From contig NC_013929.1 in NCBI RefSeq assembly GCF_000091305.1, positions 4,464,001 to 4,528,000 on the forward strand: a stretch of DNA of 64,000 bases, given 5' to 3'. The stretch is from Streptomyces scabiei 87.22. GTDB lineage: Bacteria; Actinomycetota; Actinomycetes; Streptomycetales; Streptomycetaceae. The translations under genes and the position numbers were made by a program. Below are positions 16,854-25,440 of this stretch, piece by piece. Each line of letters starts with the position of its first letter. Positions within the stretch are counted from its first letter, which is position 1. The notes under the pieces were generated by a model, which was not told the DNA's origin, did not search any database, and saw only the letters and a program-made list of their open reading frames with translations.

Positions 16854-18293
16854 ATGCCACTGCACCGATGGGACAGCGACGACGCGCGGGACGGCGGGAA
16901 CGGCCGGAAGGACGGACACCGGCTCGCCGTGAACCCCTTCTACGGCCAGGCCAACCCGGCGGGCGGGATGACCGAGGCCCCGCCCAAGCACCGGCTCCCC
17001 GACGCCCCGCTGCCCCCCTCGACGGCGTACCAGCTCGTCCACGACGAACTCATGCTGGACGGCAACTCGCGGCTCAACCTCGCCACCTTCGTCACCACCT
17101 GGATGGAGCCCGAGGCCGGGGTCCTGATGGGTGAGTGCCGGGACAAGAACATGATCGACAAGGACGAGTACCCGCGGACGGCCGAGCTGGAGCGGCGCTG
17201 TGTGTCGATGCTCGCCGATCTGTGGAACGCGCCGGACCCGGCCGCCGCCGTCGGCTGCTCGACCACCGGGTCCAGTGAGGCCTGCATGCTCGCCGGGATG
17301 GCCCTCAAGCGGCGGTGGGCGAAGCGGAACGCCGACCGGTATCCCTCGGCGGACGCCCGGCCCAACCTCGTGATGGGCGTCAACGTCCAGGTCTGCTGGG
17401 AGAAGTTCTGCAACTTCTGGGAGGTCGAGGCCCGGCAGGTGCCCATGGAGGGCGACCGGTTCCATCTCGACCCGGCGGCGGCCGCGGCGCTGTGCGACGA
17501 GAACACGATCGGGGTCGTGGGTGTCCTCGGCTCGACCTTCGACGGGTCGTACGAGCCGATCGCAGAGCTGTGCGCGGTCCTTGACGATCTGCAGGAACGT
17601 ACGGGGCTGAACGTGCCCGTCCACGTCGACGGCGCGTCCGGCGCGATGGTGGCGCCCTTCCTCGACGAGGAGCTGGTCTGGGACTTCCGGCTCCCCCGGG
17701 TCGCGTCGATCAACACCTCGGGGCACAAGTACGGGCTGGTGTACCCCGGGGTCGGCTGGGCGCTGTGGCGGTCCGCCGAGGAGCTGCCGGAGGAGCTGGT
17801 GTTCCGGGTGAACTACCTGGGCGGGGACATGCCCACGTTCGCGCTGAACTTCTCGCGGCCCGGGGCGCAGGTCGTCGCGCAGTACTACACGTTCCTGCGG
17901 CTGGGGCGTGAGGGGTTCCGCGCGGTGCAGCAGTCGACGCGGGACGTGGCGACGCTGCTCGCGCAGCAGGTCGGCGGGTTCGGGGACTTCCGGCTCCTCA
18001 CACGGGGCGACGAGTTGCCGGTGTTCGCGTTCACCACGAACGAGGACGTCACCGCGTACGACGTCTTCGACGTGGCCCGGCGGATGCGGGAGAGGGGGTG
18101 GCTGGTGCCGGCCTACACGTTCCCGGAGAACCGGGAGGATCTGTCCGTGCTGCGGGTGGTGTGCCGCAACGGGTTCACGTCGGATCTCGCGGGGTTGTTC
18201 ATGGAGGACCTCGGCAGCCTGTTGCCCGAACTGCGGCGGCAGCGGGGGCCGTTGACGCGGGATGCGGGGGCGGCGACGGGGTTCCACCACTAG
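16854..18293 (+). CDS. gadB: Glutamate decarboxylase
   Basis: PLP-dependent decarboxylation of glutamate to GABA and CO2, used in acid resistance or GABA metabolism. The 479-residue protein is full length, with NPFYGQANPAGGMTEAPPKH near the N-terminus, the PLP lysine in TSGHKYG at Lys292, HVDGASGAM for cofactor binding, and a conserved C-terminal region ending in FHH. No GABA antiporter lies next to it. The regulator upstream is divergent. The stop codon lies inside the left arm of an inverted-repeat element, so the element may also shape the 3' end of the transcript. Confidence 0.95.
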   Translation: MPLHRWDSDDARDGGNGRKDGHRLAVNPFYGQANPAGGMTEAPPKHRLPDAPLPPSTAYQLVHDELMLDGNSRLNLATFVTTWMEPEAGVLMGECRDKNMIDKDEYPRTAELERRCVSMLADLWNAPDPAAAVGCSTTGSSEACMLAGMALKRRWAKRNADRYPSADARPNLVMGVNVQVCWEKFCNFWEVEARQVPMEGDRFHLDPAAAAALCDENTIGVVGVLGSTFDGSYEPIAELCAVLDDLQERTGLNVPVHVDGASGAMVAPFLDEELVWDFRLPRVASINTSGHKYGLVYPGVGWALWRSAEELPEELVFRVNYLGGDMPTFALNFSRPGAQVVAQYYTFLRLGREGFRAVQQSTRDVATLLAQQVGGFGDFRLLTRGDELPVFAFTTNEDVTAYDVFDVARRMRERGWLVPAYTFPENREDLSVLRVVCRNGFTSDLAGLFMEDLGSLLPELRRQRGPLTRDAGAATGFHH

Positions 18294-18458
18294 GGCCCTT
18301 CTGACGGATCTCCGTGGGAGAAGGAGCGGCGTTCGGTGCGTGCTCTCGGCGTGCCGGGCGGAAGACCTCGTACTGGACGTACTCGGGCTTTCGCCCGGTG
18401 CGGCGAGAGGGCGTGCCGGGCGTCGCGACGCCGCGGAGATCCGTCAGAAGGGCCCTAG
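18290..18458. repeat. MITE-like 169-bp element with 25-bp perfect terminal inverted repeats
   Basis: Perfect inverted repeats of 25 bp lie at 18290-18314 and 18434-18458, each bounded by CTAG. The interior holds a direct repeat of GGCGTGCCGGGCG (around 18349 and 18410) and a small hairpin GGGC-TTTC-GCCC. It has no coding capacity. It lies between the convergent gadB and ABC genes and could also act as a bidirectional terminator. Confidence 0.75.
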
Positions 18459-18544
18459 CCCTGGGGTGGTGCGGCCGGGATCTTCGCCGCCCCTCCCCGT
18501 TCCGTCCTCCAAGGGCTGCGCCCCTGCCTTTTCGGCCCGTGCAA

Positions 18545-19342
18545 TCACTTGCTCAGGCGGGCGAACCTGCGGACCGCCAACGGGAAGAAGACCGCCAGTA
18601 GGGCCAGGGGCCAGGCGATCGCTGTCCAGAGGTGGGGGGCTTCGGCGCCCGGGGTGCCGAAGAGGTGGCGGACGGCCGTGGCCGTGTGGGACATCGGGTT
18701 CCAGTCGACGACCGTGCCGAGCCAGTCGGGCATGGAGGCGGGGGTGGCGAGGGCGTTGGAGAGGAAGCCGACCGGCCAGACGAGGATCTGTACGGCGGTG
18801 AGGAGTTCGGGCCGTCCGGCCAGCATCGCGAGGTGGATGCCGATCCACAGCATGGCGAAGCGGAAGAGCAGGAGGAGGCCGACCGCTCCGAGTAAGGCCG
18901 CGGGTCCGCCGTGCGCGCGCCAGCCGAGCGCGAACGCGACGGCCATGAGGACGGCCAGGCCCACCGCCGACTGGAGCATGTCCGCGACCGAACGGCCCAC
19001 CAGGACCGCCCCGTTGGTCATCGGCAGCGAACGGAAGCGGTCGATCACCCCCTTGTTGAGATCCTGGGTGACGGCCAGCATCGTGCTCTCCAGACCGAAG
19101 GCCATGGTGAGCGCGAGCATGCCGGGGACCAGGTAGTCGAGGTAGTCGCCGGTGACCCCGCGGCCGCCACCGATCAGATAGCCGAACATCAGCAGCAGCA
19201 TCACGGGGAAGACCAGCCCGACCAGCAGCTGCACCGGTTGCCGTGCCCAGTGGGCGAGTTCGCGGCGGGTCATGGTCCAGGAGTCGGTCAGGGCGTGCAC
19301 GCCCGCACCCGTGTGCGCGGTCGTCGCTGTCGTCGTGGTCAT
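18545..19342 (-). CDS. ABC-2 type permease, DrrB-like
   Basis: Membrane subunit of an ABC exporter, 265 residues with six predicted TM helices from about residue 38 to 255. It matches the daunorubicin-resistance DrrB type (LGWRAHGG, LVWPVGFLSNALATPASMPDWL). The start overlaps the ATPase gene stop by 4 nt, so the pair is translationally coupled. A TTA leucine codon occurs at 18893-18895, implying dependence on the bldA tRNA. The exported substrate is unknown; PadR linkage suggests drug or lipophile efflux. Confidence 0.92.
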   Translation of the reverse strand: MTTTTATTAHTGAGVHALTDSWTMTRRELAHWARQPVQLLVGLVFPVMLLLMFGYLIGGGRGVTGDYLDYLVPGMLALTMAFGLESTMLAVTQDLNKGVIDRFRSLPMTNGAVLVGRSVADMLQSAVGLAVLMAVAFALGWRAHGGPAALLGAVGLLLLFRFAMLWIGIHLAMLAGRPELLTAVQILVWPVGFLSNALATPASMPDWLGTVVDWNPMSHTATAVRHLFGTPGAEAPHLWTAIAWPLALLAVFFPLAVRRFARLSK

Positions 19343-20325
19343 GCGTGTACGGCCTCCTTCGTACGGTCGTCCCCGGTGAGGTGCAGGAAGACCTCGTCCA
19401 GGGTCGGGCGGCGCAGGGCGATGTCCTCGGCCTCGATACCGGCGTCCGCGAGGGCGCGTACGACCGTGGTGAGGGCCGTCATGCGGTCGGTGACCGGGGC
19501 GCTGAGCCGGCGGCGGTCGGTGTCGACCGAGACGTCGGACTCGGGGACCGGCAACAGGGCCGCGGCGGCGCCCAGTCGGCCGACGTCACGCAGGACGATG
19601 TCGATGCGGTCGCCGCCGGTCAGGCGCTTCAGCTCGTCCGCCGTGCCGTCGGCGACGACCCGGCCGCCGTCCACGACGGAGATCCGGTCGGCGAGCTGGT
19701 CGGCCTCCTCCAGGTACTGGGTGGTGAGCAGGACCGTCGTACCGCCGCCGACCAGGGAGCGGACGGAGTCCCAGACCTCCGTGCGGCCGCGCGGGTCGAG
19801 GCCGGTCGTCGGCTCGTCCAGGAAGAGCACCTCCGGTTCGGTGATGAGGGACGCGGCGAGGTCGAGGCGGCGCCGCATGCCGCCGCTGTACTGCTTGACC
19901 GCCTTGCGGCCGGTGTCGGCGAGGCCGAAGCGCTCCAGGAGCTCGTCGGCCCGTGCACGCGCGGGGCGGGCGCCCAGGTGGTAGAGGCGGCCGAACATCT
20001 CCAGGTTCTGCCGGCCGCCGAGCTCCTCGTCCAGTGCGGCGTGCTGGCCGAGCAGGCCGATGCGGAAGCGCACCTCGCGCGCGTGCGCCACCACGTCGTG
20101 CCCCGCGACCTCGACCCGGCCGGCGTCGGGCCGTAGCAGGGTCGCCAGGATCCTGACCAGGGTCGTCTTGCCCGCGCCGTTGGGCCCGAGCACCCCGTGC
20201 ACGGTGCCGCGCGCCACCCGGAGGTCGAGTCCGTCGAGGGCGACCTTGCCCCCTTGGCCGCCCCTGCCCTTTCCGCCGTACGTCTTGCGCACCCCTTCGA
20301 CAGTGACCGCCGCGTCCGCCGCCAT
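19339..20325 (-). CDS. ABC transporter ATPase, DrrA-like
   Basis: Nucleotide-binding subunit for the downstream permease (328 aa from the start used). Walker A GPNGAGKT is at about 47-54, the signature SGGMRRRLDLA and Walker B VLFLDEPTTGLDP follow, and a C-terminal regulatory domain ends in LRRPTLDEVFLHLTG, typical of DrrA/CcmA. ATG 20325 has GGGAGG 5 nt upstream; an in-frame ATG at 20358 is less likely. The promoter region carries paired TTGAC-type palindromes, probable targets of the adjacent PadR regulator. Confidence 0.93.
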   Translation of the reverse strand: MAADAAVTVEGVRKTYGGKGRGGQGGKVALDGLDLRVARGTVHGVLGPNGAGKTTLVRILATLLRPDAGRVEVAGHDVVAHAREVRFRIGLLGQHAALDEELGGRQNLEMFGRLYHLGARPARARADELLERFGLADTGRKAVKQYSGGMRRRLDLAASLITEPEVLFLDEPTTGLDPRGRTEVWDSVRSLVGGGTTVLLTTQYLEEADQLADRISVVDGGRVVADGTADELKRLTGGDRIDIVLRDVGRLGAAAALLPVPESDVSVDTDRRRLSAPVTDRMTALTTVVRALADAGIEAEDIALRRPTLDEVFLHLTGDDRTKEAVHA

Positions 20326-20384
20326 CGGGACCTCCCCATCGGTGGATGTTCGCCTCACCGCTCACTCCCCCTCACCGTCCTTCG

Positions 20385-20402
20385 GTAGTCAAAGTTGACT
20401 AC
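20385..20402. promoter_or_regulatory. Palindromic operator upstream of the DrrAB-like genes
   Basis: GTAGTCAA-AG-TTGACTAC is a perfect inverted repeat with 8-bp arms, 60 nt upstream of the ATPase start. A degenerate copy lies at 20434-20451. Confidence 0.7.
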
Positions 20403-20433
20403 AACCCAGGAAGGTAACCACGCGAAACCCCTG

Positions 20434-20451
20434 GTGGTCAAACTTGATTAG
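20434..20451. promoter_or_regulatory. Second, imperfect operator copy
   Basis: GTGGTCAA-AC-TTGATTAG repeats the upstream palindrome with mismatches, 49 bp centre to centre. It overlaps the stop codon of the PadR gene. Confidence 0.55.
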
Positions 20452-21089
20452 CGGGCGTCCCCCGGATGCCGCTCCCCCGTCGCGTACGGGTTGTCCTGGC
20501 CCTCCGCGAGGACGCCGACGAACGGCTCGCCCTCCCCCGCGAAGGTGTAGGCGCCGCCGCGGATGCGCTCGATGAGGCTGCGGGTCCACGCGGCACCGCT
20601 GTCGGAGGAGTCGAGCCAGAAGTTCATGATCTCGCCGATGTGCCCGAACTGGGCCGGGCCCTCCTCGGGCGCGTAGTACTCGGTGATGCCCTCGCGCCAG
20701 GCGCCGATGGCCTTCACCCGCTCCTGGAGGAGGCCGAGCACCTCCGCCCGGTCGAGGTCGACCATGAAGCCGAGCCCGGCCGAGAGCACGTCCGGCTCCT
20801 GGTGGTAGGTGGCGAGGGACTGCCTCAGCAGCGCGAAGAACTCCTCGGTGCCGGCGTCGGTGATCGTGTACTCCGTGCGCGGCGGTCCGCCGGCCGTGGA
20901 GGGGGCGACCTCGTGGGCGACCAGCAGTCCCTGTTTCGCCATCTGCTTCAGGGCGTGGTAGATCGAGCCGGGCTTGGCGTTGGACCACTCGTGCGCGCCC
21001 CAGTACTCCAGGTCGTTGCGCACCTGGTAGCCGTGGGCCCGCCCGTGCTGGCGCACGGCGCCGAGCACGAGAAGACGGATCGCTGACAT
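20448..21089 (-). CDS. PadR-family transcriptional regulator
   Basis: A 213-residue repressor-type protein. The PadR winged helix is residues 1-85 (VLGAVRQHGRAHGYQVRNDLEYWG and GSIYHALKQMAKQGLLVAHE), followed by a helical C-terminal dimerisation/ligand domain. It lies immediately upstream of, and in the same direction as, the ABC pair, with two palindromes in the gap between them. That is the usual layout for PadR control of a drug-type exporter. The effector is unknown. The start ATG gives MSAIRLLVLGAVRQ. Confidence 0.92.
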   Translation of the reverse strand: MSAIRLLVLGAVRQHGRAHGYQVRNDLEYWGAHEWSNAKPGSIYHALKQMAKQGLLVAHEVAPSTAGGPPRTEYTITDAGTEEFFALLRQSLATYHQEPDVLSAGLGFMVDLDRAEVLGLLQERVKAIGAWREGITEYYAPEEGPAQFGHIGEIMNFWLDSSDSGAAWTRSLIERIRGGAYTFAGEGEPFVGVLAEGQDNPYATGERHPGDAR

Positions 21090-21114
21090 GCGCCCAGCGT
21101 AGGACCACCGCGGG

Positions 21115-21663
21115 TCACCCCCAGCTGGCCCCCTGCTCCTTCGCCACCAGCTCGAAGGCGGTGGCGCCGTCCAGCGACTCACGGATGATGTCGGCGTGGC
21201 CGGCGTGCCGGGCGGTCTCGCGGATGAGGTGCAGGGCGAGCCAGCGCATGGAGACCCGGCCCTCCGGCGGGAACCAGGGGTCGTTCGGCAGGGCGAAGGT
21301 GTCGTCGAGGCTGTCCACCGACCTGATGAAGGACTCCGTCTCGGCGGCGACCTTCTTCCAGTACGCGAGCTGGGACTCGACGGTCTCGTCACCGACCAGG
21401 GCGAACGTCTCGTGCCAGTTGGACTCGTCGCGCCGCACCGCCGGGGCCTCGCCCCTGGCCCGCGCGAGCCAGCTCTGCTCGACCTCGGCGACGTGCTTGA
21501 GGAGGCCGGCCAGGGACAGGTCGCCGGCGCTCGGCTTGGTGGACGCCTGCTCGTCGGTCAGTCCGAGCAGCGCCCGCCGGATGCCGCCGCGCTGCTCCTC
21601 GATGAACGCGAGCAGTGCCCCTCGCTCGTCGCCCTTCGCCTCCGCGCTCACGTGCGTGACCAT
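21115..21663 (-). CDS. DinB/DUF664 family protein
   Basis: A 182-residue four-helix-bundle protein of the DinB superfamily, often metal-dependent thiol transferases. Putative metal-ligand histidines occur in LLKHVAEVEQSW, in LHLIRETARHAGHAD and in WHETF. I use the ATG giving MVTHVSAEAKGDERG; an in-frame GTG/ATG further upstream would add 17 residues. It lies between padR and the aldehyde dehydrogenase, with no obvious functional link to either. Confidence 0.88.
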   Translation of the reverse strand: MVTHVSAEAKGDERGALLAFIEEQRGGIRRALLGLTDEQASTKPSAGDLSLAGLLKHVAEVEQSWLARARGEAPAVRRDESNWHETFALVGDETVESQLAYWKKVAAETESFIRSVDSLDDTFALPNDPWFPPEGRVSMRWLALHLIRETARHAGHADIIRESLDGATAFELVAKEQGASWG

Positions 21664-21796
21664 GACCGTCTGCCTTTCGCCGGACCGGGGGACTCGGGTG
21701 AGCCCCTCTGACACCGACCAAGTTACGGACCCTTGCGGTCAGGTTCTGTCCGCAAGGGTCCGCGCGTCGGGGATCGGTCGCGTCGGTCGCGGACGA

Positions 21797-23257
21797 TCAG
21801 AACGGGAAGAAGCTCCGCTTGTGCTGGACCGAGATCCACTTCTGGGTGGTGAACGCGTCCACCGCCGTGTCGCCGTTGAGACGGCCGACGCCGGAGTGCT
21901 TCTCGCCGCCGAAGGGGACGAGGGGCTCGTCGTGGACGGTGCCGTCGTTGACGTGGAACATGCCGGTGTCGATCTGCTTGGCGAAGTGCACGCCCCGCTC
22001 GATGTCGGCGGTGTGGACGGCGCCGCTGAGCCCGTACGGGGTGTCGTTGACGAGACGCACGGCCTCGTCCTCGCCGTCGAAGGGGATGAGGAAGGCGACC
22101 GGGCCGAAGACCTCCTGCCGGAGGAGGGACGAGTCGGCGGGGACGTCGGTGAGGACGGACGGCTCGACCAGGTTGTCGGTCGTGGAGCCGTGCACGAGCG
22201 CCGTGGCCCCCTCGGCGAGGGCCTGCTCGACGACGGCCCTGAGGGCGTCCGCCTGGGAGGCGTTGATGACCGGGCCGATGACCGTCCCCGGGTCGCTCGG
22301 GTCGCCGACCTTCAGGGACCGCACCTTGGCCACGAACTTCTCGGTGAACTCGGCCCGGACGGAGCGGTCGACCAGGATGCGGTTGGCGGCCATGCAGACC
22401 TGGCCCTGGTGGACGTAGCGCGAGAAGACGGCGGCGTCGACGGCGTAGTCGATGTCCGCGTCGTCCAGGACCACCAGGGCGCTGTTGCCGCCCAGTTCGA
22501 GGATCGCGCGCTTGAAGTGCGAGGCGGCGACGGTGGCGACGTGGCGGCCGACCTTGTCGGAGCCGGTGAAGGAGATGACCTTGGGGATCGGGTGCTCGAT
22601 GAAGGCGTCGCCTATCTCGGCGATGTCGGTGACGACGACGTTGAGCAGCCCGCCGGGCAGGCCGGCCTCCTCGAAGATCTTCGCGACCAGGGTGCCACCG
22701 GTGATGGGGGTGTTCTGGTGCGGCTTCAGCACGACGCCGTTGCCGAGGGCGAGGGCCGGGGCGACCGACTTGATCGAGAGCAGGAAGGGGAAGTTGAAGG
22801 GGCTGATGACGCCCACGACCCCGACCGGTACGCGGTAGAGGCGGTTCTCCTTGCCCTCGACGGGTGACGAAAGGATTCTGCCCTCGGGGCGCAGCACCAG
22901 CTGGATCGACTCGCGCAGGAACTCCTTGGCGAGGTGCAGTTCGAACCCGGCCTTCAGATGCGTGCCGCCCAGCTCGGCGATGATCACCTCGGTGATCTCG
23001 CGCTCGCGCTCCTCGATGACCTTGAGGGCCTTCTCGAAGACCGCGCGACGCGCGTAGGCGTTGACCTCGGCCCATTCCTTCTGGGCCGCGCGGGCGGCCC
23101 GGTAGGCCTCGTCCACCTCGTCGACCGTGGCGATGGTGATCGACGCGAGCTTCGCGTCGTCGTACGGGTTGAAGTCGATGATGTCCCAGGAGCCTGAGCC
23201 CGGGCGCCACTCGCCGCCGATGTACTGCTGTGCCAGGTCGGTGAAGTAGGACGACAT
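21797..23257 (-). CDS. NAD(P)-dependent aldehyde dehydrogenase (benzaldehyde/vanillin dehydrogenase-like)
   Basis: Oxidises an aldehyde to the carboxylic acid. The 486-residue protein has the catalytic Cys288 (GQVCMAANR), the general base Glu254 (ILELGG), and the oxyanion-hole Asn155 in SPFNFPF. Sequence character is closest to aromatic (vanillin/benzaldehyde-type) dehydrogenases; the substrate is inferred only. ATG 23257 has TGAGGA 5 nt upstream, better than the in-frame start at 23296. A GATCAA-GA-TTGATC palindrome 24-37 nt upstream may be an operator. Confidence 0.93.
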   Translation of the reverse strand: MSSYFTDLAQQYIGGEWRPGSGSWDIIDFNPYDDAKLASITIATVDEVDEAYRAARAAQKEWAEVNAYARRAVFEKALKVIEEREREITEVIIAELGGTHLKAGFELHLAKEFLRESIQLVLRPEGRILSSPVEGKENRLYRVPVGVVGVISPFNFPFLLSIKSVAPALALGNGVVLKPHQNTPITGGTLVAKIFEEAGLPGGLLNVVVTDIAEIGDAFIEHPIPKVISFTGSDKVGRHVATVAASHFKRAILELGGNSALVVLDDADIDYAVDAAVFSRYVHQGQVCMAANRILVDRSVRAEFTEKFVAKVRSLKVGDPSDPGTVIGPVINASQADALRAVVEQALAEGATALVHGSTTDNLVEPSVLTDVPADSSLLRQEVFGPVAFLIPFDGEDEAVRLVNDTPYGLSGAVHTADIERGVHFAKQIDTGMFHVNDGTVHDEPLVPFGGEKHSGVGRLNGDTAVDAFTTQKWISVQHKRSFFPF

Positions 23258-23280
23258 GTGATCCTCAATCAGTCGGCATC

Positions 23281-23294
23281 GATCAAGATTGATC
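23281..23294. promoter_or_regulatory. Palindrome upstream of the aldehyde dehydrogenase
   Basis: GATCAA-GA-TTGATC, a perfect 14-bp inverted repeat 24 nt upstream of the start codon. The regulator is not known. Confidence 0.5.
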
Positions 23295-23425
23295 ACTCGT
23301 CATCGTACGTGCGGGTAACGGGAGTTGGAGAGCAACTCTGGAGACTCGGTGAAGACCCTGAGCGCGCCCGGAGAGACGCGCGCGGGGCCGGGAATCCTTG
23401 GGAAGGACTCGGCGGGGCCGGCGTC

Positions 23426-24289
23426 TCAGGAGAGCTGCAGCAGCCCGCGCAGCAGGTCCCGGCTCTCGTCCGTGGAGGGGCAGTCGTCCTGGAGCTGGCT
23501 GATCGCCCGCTCGTACTGGGCGATGTCCTCGCGCTTGTCGAGGTAGAGGGCGCTGCTGAGCTGTTCGAGATAGACGACGTCGGTGAGGTCGGACTCGGGG
23601 AAGCTCAGCACGGTGAAGGCGCCGCTCTCGCCGGCGTGGCCGCCGAAACGGAAGGGCATGACCTGGATCCGTACGTTCGGGCGCTCCGAGATCTCGATCA
23701 GGTGCTGGAGCTGACCACGCATCACTTCGCTGCCGCCGTACGGCCGGCGCAGCGCGGCCTCGTCGAGGACGCAGTGGAACTCGGGGGCCCGCTCGGACAC
23801 CAGGTACTTCTGGCGCTCCATACGCAGGGCGACCCGCTTGTCGATCTCGGCCTCGCTCGCGCCCTTCATGCCCCGGGAGACCACCGCATGGGCGTACGCC
23901 TCCGTCTGCAACAGGCCGTGCACGAACTGGACTTCGTAGCTGCGGATGAGGTGGGCGGCCGCTTCGAGGCCGACGTAGGTGGGGAACCAGCTGGGCAGGA
24001 CGTCCGAGTAGCTGTGCCACCAGCCGGCGACGTTGGCTTCCTTCGCCAGGGAGAGCAGTGAGGTGCGCTCGGCCTCGTCGGTGACGCCGTAGAGGGTCAA
24101 CAGGTCTTCCACGTCACGGGTCTTGAAGCTGACCCGGCCGAGTTCCATCCGGCTGATCTTCGACTCGGAGGAGCGGATCGAGTACCCGGCCTTCTCCCGC
24201 GTGATCCCCTGCGACTCGCGCAGCCGCCTGAGATGCGAGCCCAGCAGCATCCGCCTCACCACCGACCCGCTCGATTCACCGGCGCCCAC
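23426..24289 (-). CDS. XRE-family regulator with DUF5753 domain (WhiJ-like)
   Basis: A 287-residue DNA-binding protein of the large Streptomyces WhiJ/AbaA-ORFB group. The HTH is at about residues 16-70 (LRRLRESQGITREKAGYSIRSSESKISRME) and a DUF5753 domain fills about 100-280. Such proteins act with small DUF397 proteins and HATPase partners to control development and antibiotic production. Both partner types are encoded here, divergent at 24577 and nearby at 25174. The effector is unknown. Confidence 0.92.
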   Translation of the reverse strand: MGAGESSGSVVRRMLLGSHLRRLRESQGITREKAGYSIRSSESKISRMELGRVSFKTRDVEDLLTLYGVTDEAERTSLLSLAKEANVAGWWHSYSDVLPSWFPTYVGLEAAAHLIRSYEVQFVHGLLQTEAYAHAVVSRGMKGASEAEIDKRVALRMERQKYLVSERAPEFHCVLDEAALRRPYGGSEVMRGQLQHLIEISERPNVRIQVMPFRFGGHAGESGAFTVLSFPESDLTDVVYLEQLSSALYLDKREDIAQYERAISQLQDDCPSTDESRDLLRGLLQLS

Positions 24290-24576
24290 GTTCGTCCAGC
24301 CTCCCCAACTTCTTCAAGGGCCGCAGTCTGCCACTAAACCACTCCGATCCGCACTCGCCCGGTTACAGAAATGGAAAGTCTTCAACATCCGAGACGGGCG
24401 GGACGCGGGGGGAGTAGGAGCAGAGTGCCAGAAGAAATGTTGAGCAAGCGGTATGGGCATGTCCATTTCGGGCGCGTGCACGTGCATCTGCCCTTGCATC
24501 TGCTGTACGCATCAGAAACCATGGTCCCGCGCCACCGCTGCATCGCAACGACCGCAGACACCCGGGAGTGCCTCGC
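24290..24576. promoter_or_regulatory. Divergent promoter region of the XRE and HATPase genes
   Basis: 287 bp with no gene. It is less GC-rich than its surroundings and contains repeated TGCATCTGC motifs (24483-24491 and 24495-24503). The 16-mer GTGCACGTGCATCTGC at 24476-24491 recurs inverted at 25599-25614, beyond the DUF397 gene. Confidence 0.6.
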
Positions 24577-25092
24577 ATGGGGACGAATGGATCGACCATG
24601 CTCGAACCCTTACGGCAGGGACTTCCGCCACTTGATCCCGCGACCGTGTCCGACGCCGCGTCCTGCGCGCTTCCGCCGCGCTACGAAGCGGTGCGCGAGG
24701 CACGGCAGTTCACCCGCGGCACGCTCGGTCAGTGGAAGCTGGACGACCGCTTCGACGACGTCTGTCTCGTGGTCTCGGAACTCGTCACCAACGCCCTGCG
24801 GCACGGTCTGCCCTCCGGCAACGGGACGCGCCCGGACCAGGACCCGCCCGTACGGCTGCATCTGATGCGCTGGACCGAGCGGCTGGTGTGCGCGGTGCGC
24901 GACCCCAGCCATGACAGCCCCGTGGCGGGTGATTCCGAGGACTTCTCGGCGGAGTCGGGGCGCGGACTGTTCCTGGTGGACTCCTTCGCGGACAGCTGGG
25001 GCTGGCATCCGCTCGGCGGCTCGCTCAACGGCAAGCTGGTGTGGGCCCTGTTCCAGGTGCCGTCGGCACCGGGCCCGCACTCCGCGCACTGA
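24577..25092 (+). CDS. HATPase_c ATP-binding protein (anti-sigma-like, RsbW type)
   Basis: A 171-residue GHKL-fold protein like AbaA-ORFA and SpoIIAB-type anti-sigma factors. The N-box helix ELVTNALRHG, the G1-type CAVRDPS segment and the G2 box GRGLFLVDSFADSWG are visible. It likely binds ATP and a protein partner; its target is unknown. ATG 24577 has GGGAG with an 8-nt spacer; GTG 24568 would place that site inside the gene. A perfect terminator overlaps its stop. It lies between the XRE and DUF397 genes of the same regulatory set. Confidence 0.9.
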   Translation: MGTNGSTMLEPLRQGLPPLDPATVSDAASCALPPRYEAVREARQFTRGTLGQWKLDDRFDDVCLVVSELVTNALRHGLPSGNGTRPDQDPPVRLHLMRWTERLVCAVRDPSHDSPVAGDSEDFSAESGRGLFLVDSFADSWGWHPLGGSLNGKLVWALFQVPSAPGPHSAH

Positions 25093-25123
25093 GAACCGCG
25101 GCGCTCTTCGGCGCCGCGGTTCT
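25092..25123 (+). terminator. Terminator after the HATPase gene
   Basis: A perfect 13-bp stem AGAACCGCGGCGC / GCGCCGCGGTTCT with the 6-nt loop TCTTCG, beginning at the last base of the stop codon. Confidence 0.8.
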
Positions 25124-25173
25124 ACGCGTGTCACACCGGCGGCTCCCGCCACTCCCCCGCCACCGGGCGGGGG

Positions 25174-25440
25174 TTATCCGACCAGGTGGTCGAACTCACC
25201 GTCCTTGACGCCCAGAAGCATCGCCTCGATCTCTGCGCGCGTGTAGACGAGTGCCGGGCCGTCGGGGAAGCGGGAGTTGCGCACCGCCACCTCGCCGCCG
25301 GGCAGCCGGGCGAACTCCACGCAGTTCCCCTGCGAGTTGCTGTGCCGGCTCTTCTGCCAGGCCACCGCGTGGAGCTGGGTCAGCTCCGTCGCGGCCATGC
25401 CGTTGTACACGTCATCCACGCCGTACACGTCGTGGTCCAC
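25174..25440 (-). CDS. DUF397 family small regulator
   Basis: An 88-residue protein with the DUF397 core WQKSRHSNSQGNCVEFARL and VAVRNSRFPDGPALVYT. In streptomycetes such proteins are encoded beside WhiJ-type XRE regulators and modulate them, probably by direct binding. GTG start with GGGGAG 7 nt upstream. It is convergent with the HATPase gene across the terminator, completing the three-gene set. Confidence 0.92.
   Translation of the reverse strand: MDHDVYGVDDVYNGMAATELTQLHAVAWQKSRHSNSQGNCVEFARLPGGEVAVRNSRFPDGPALVYTRAEIEAMLLGVKDGEFDHLVG

Noticed and set aside
16704..18290. Long minus-strand open frame running antisense through gadB and joined to the PucR frame
   Set aside because: The reading is Arg/Pro-rich, lacks domains and opposes an intact enzyme gene; it is a GC-bias artefact.
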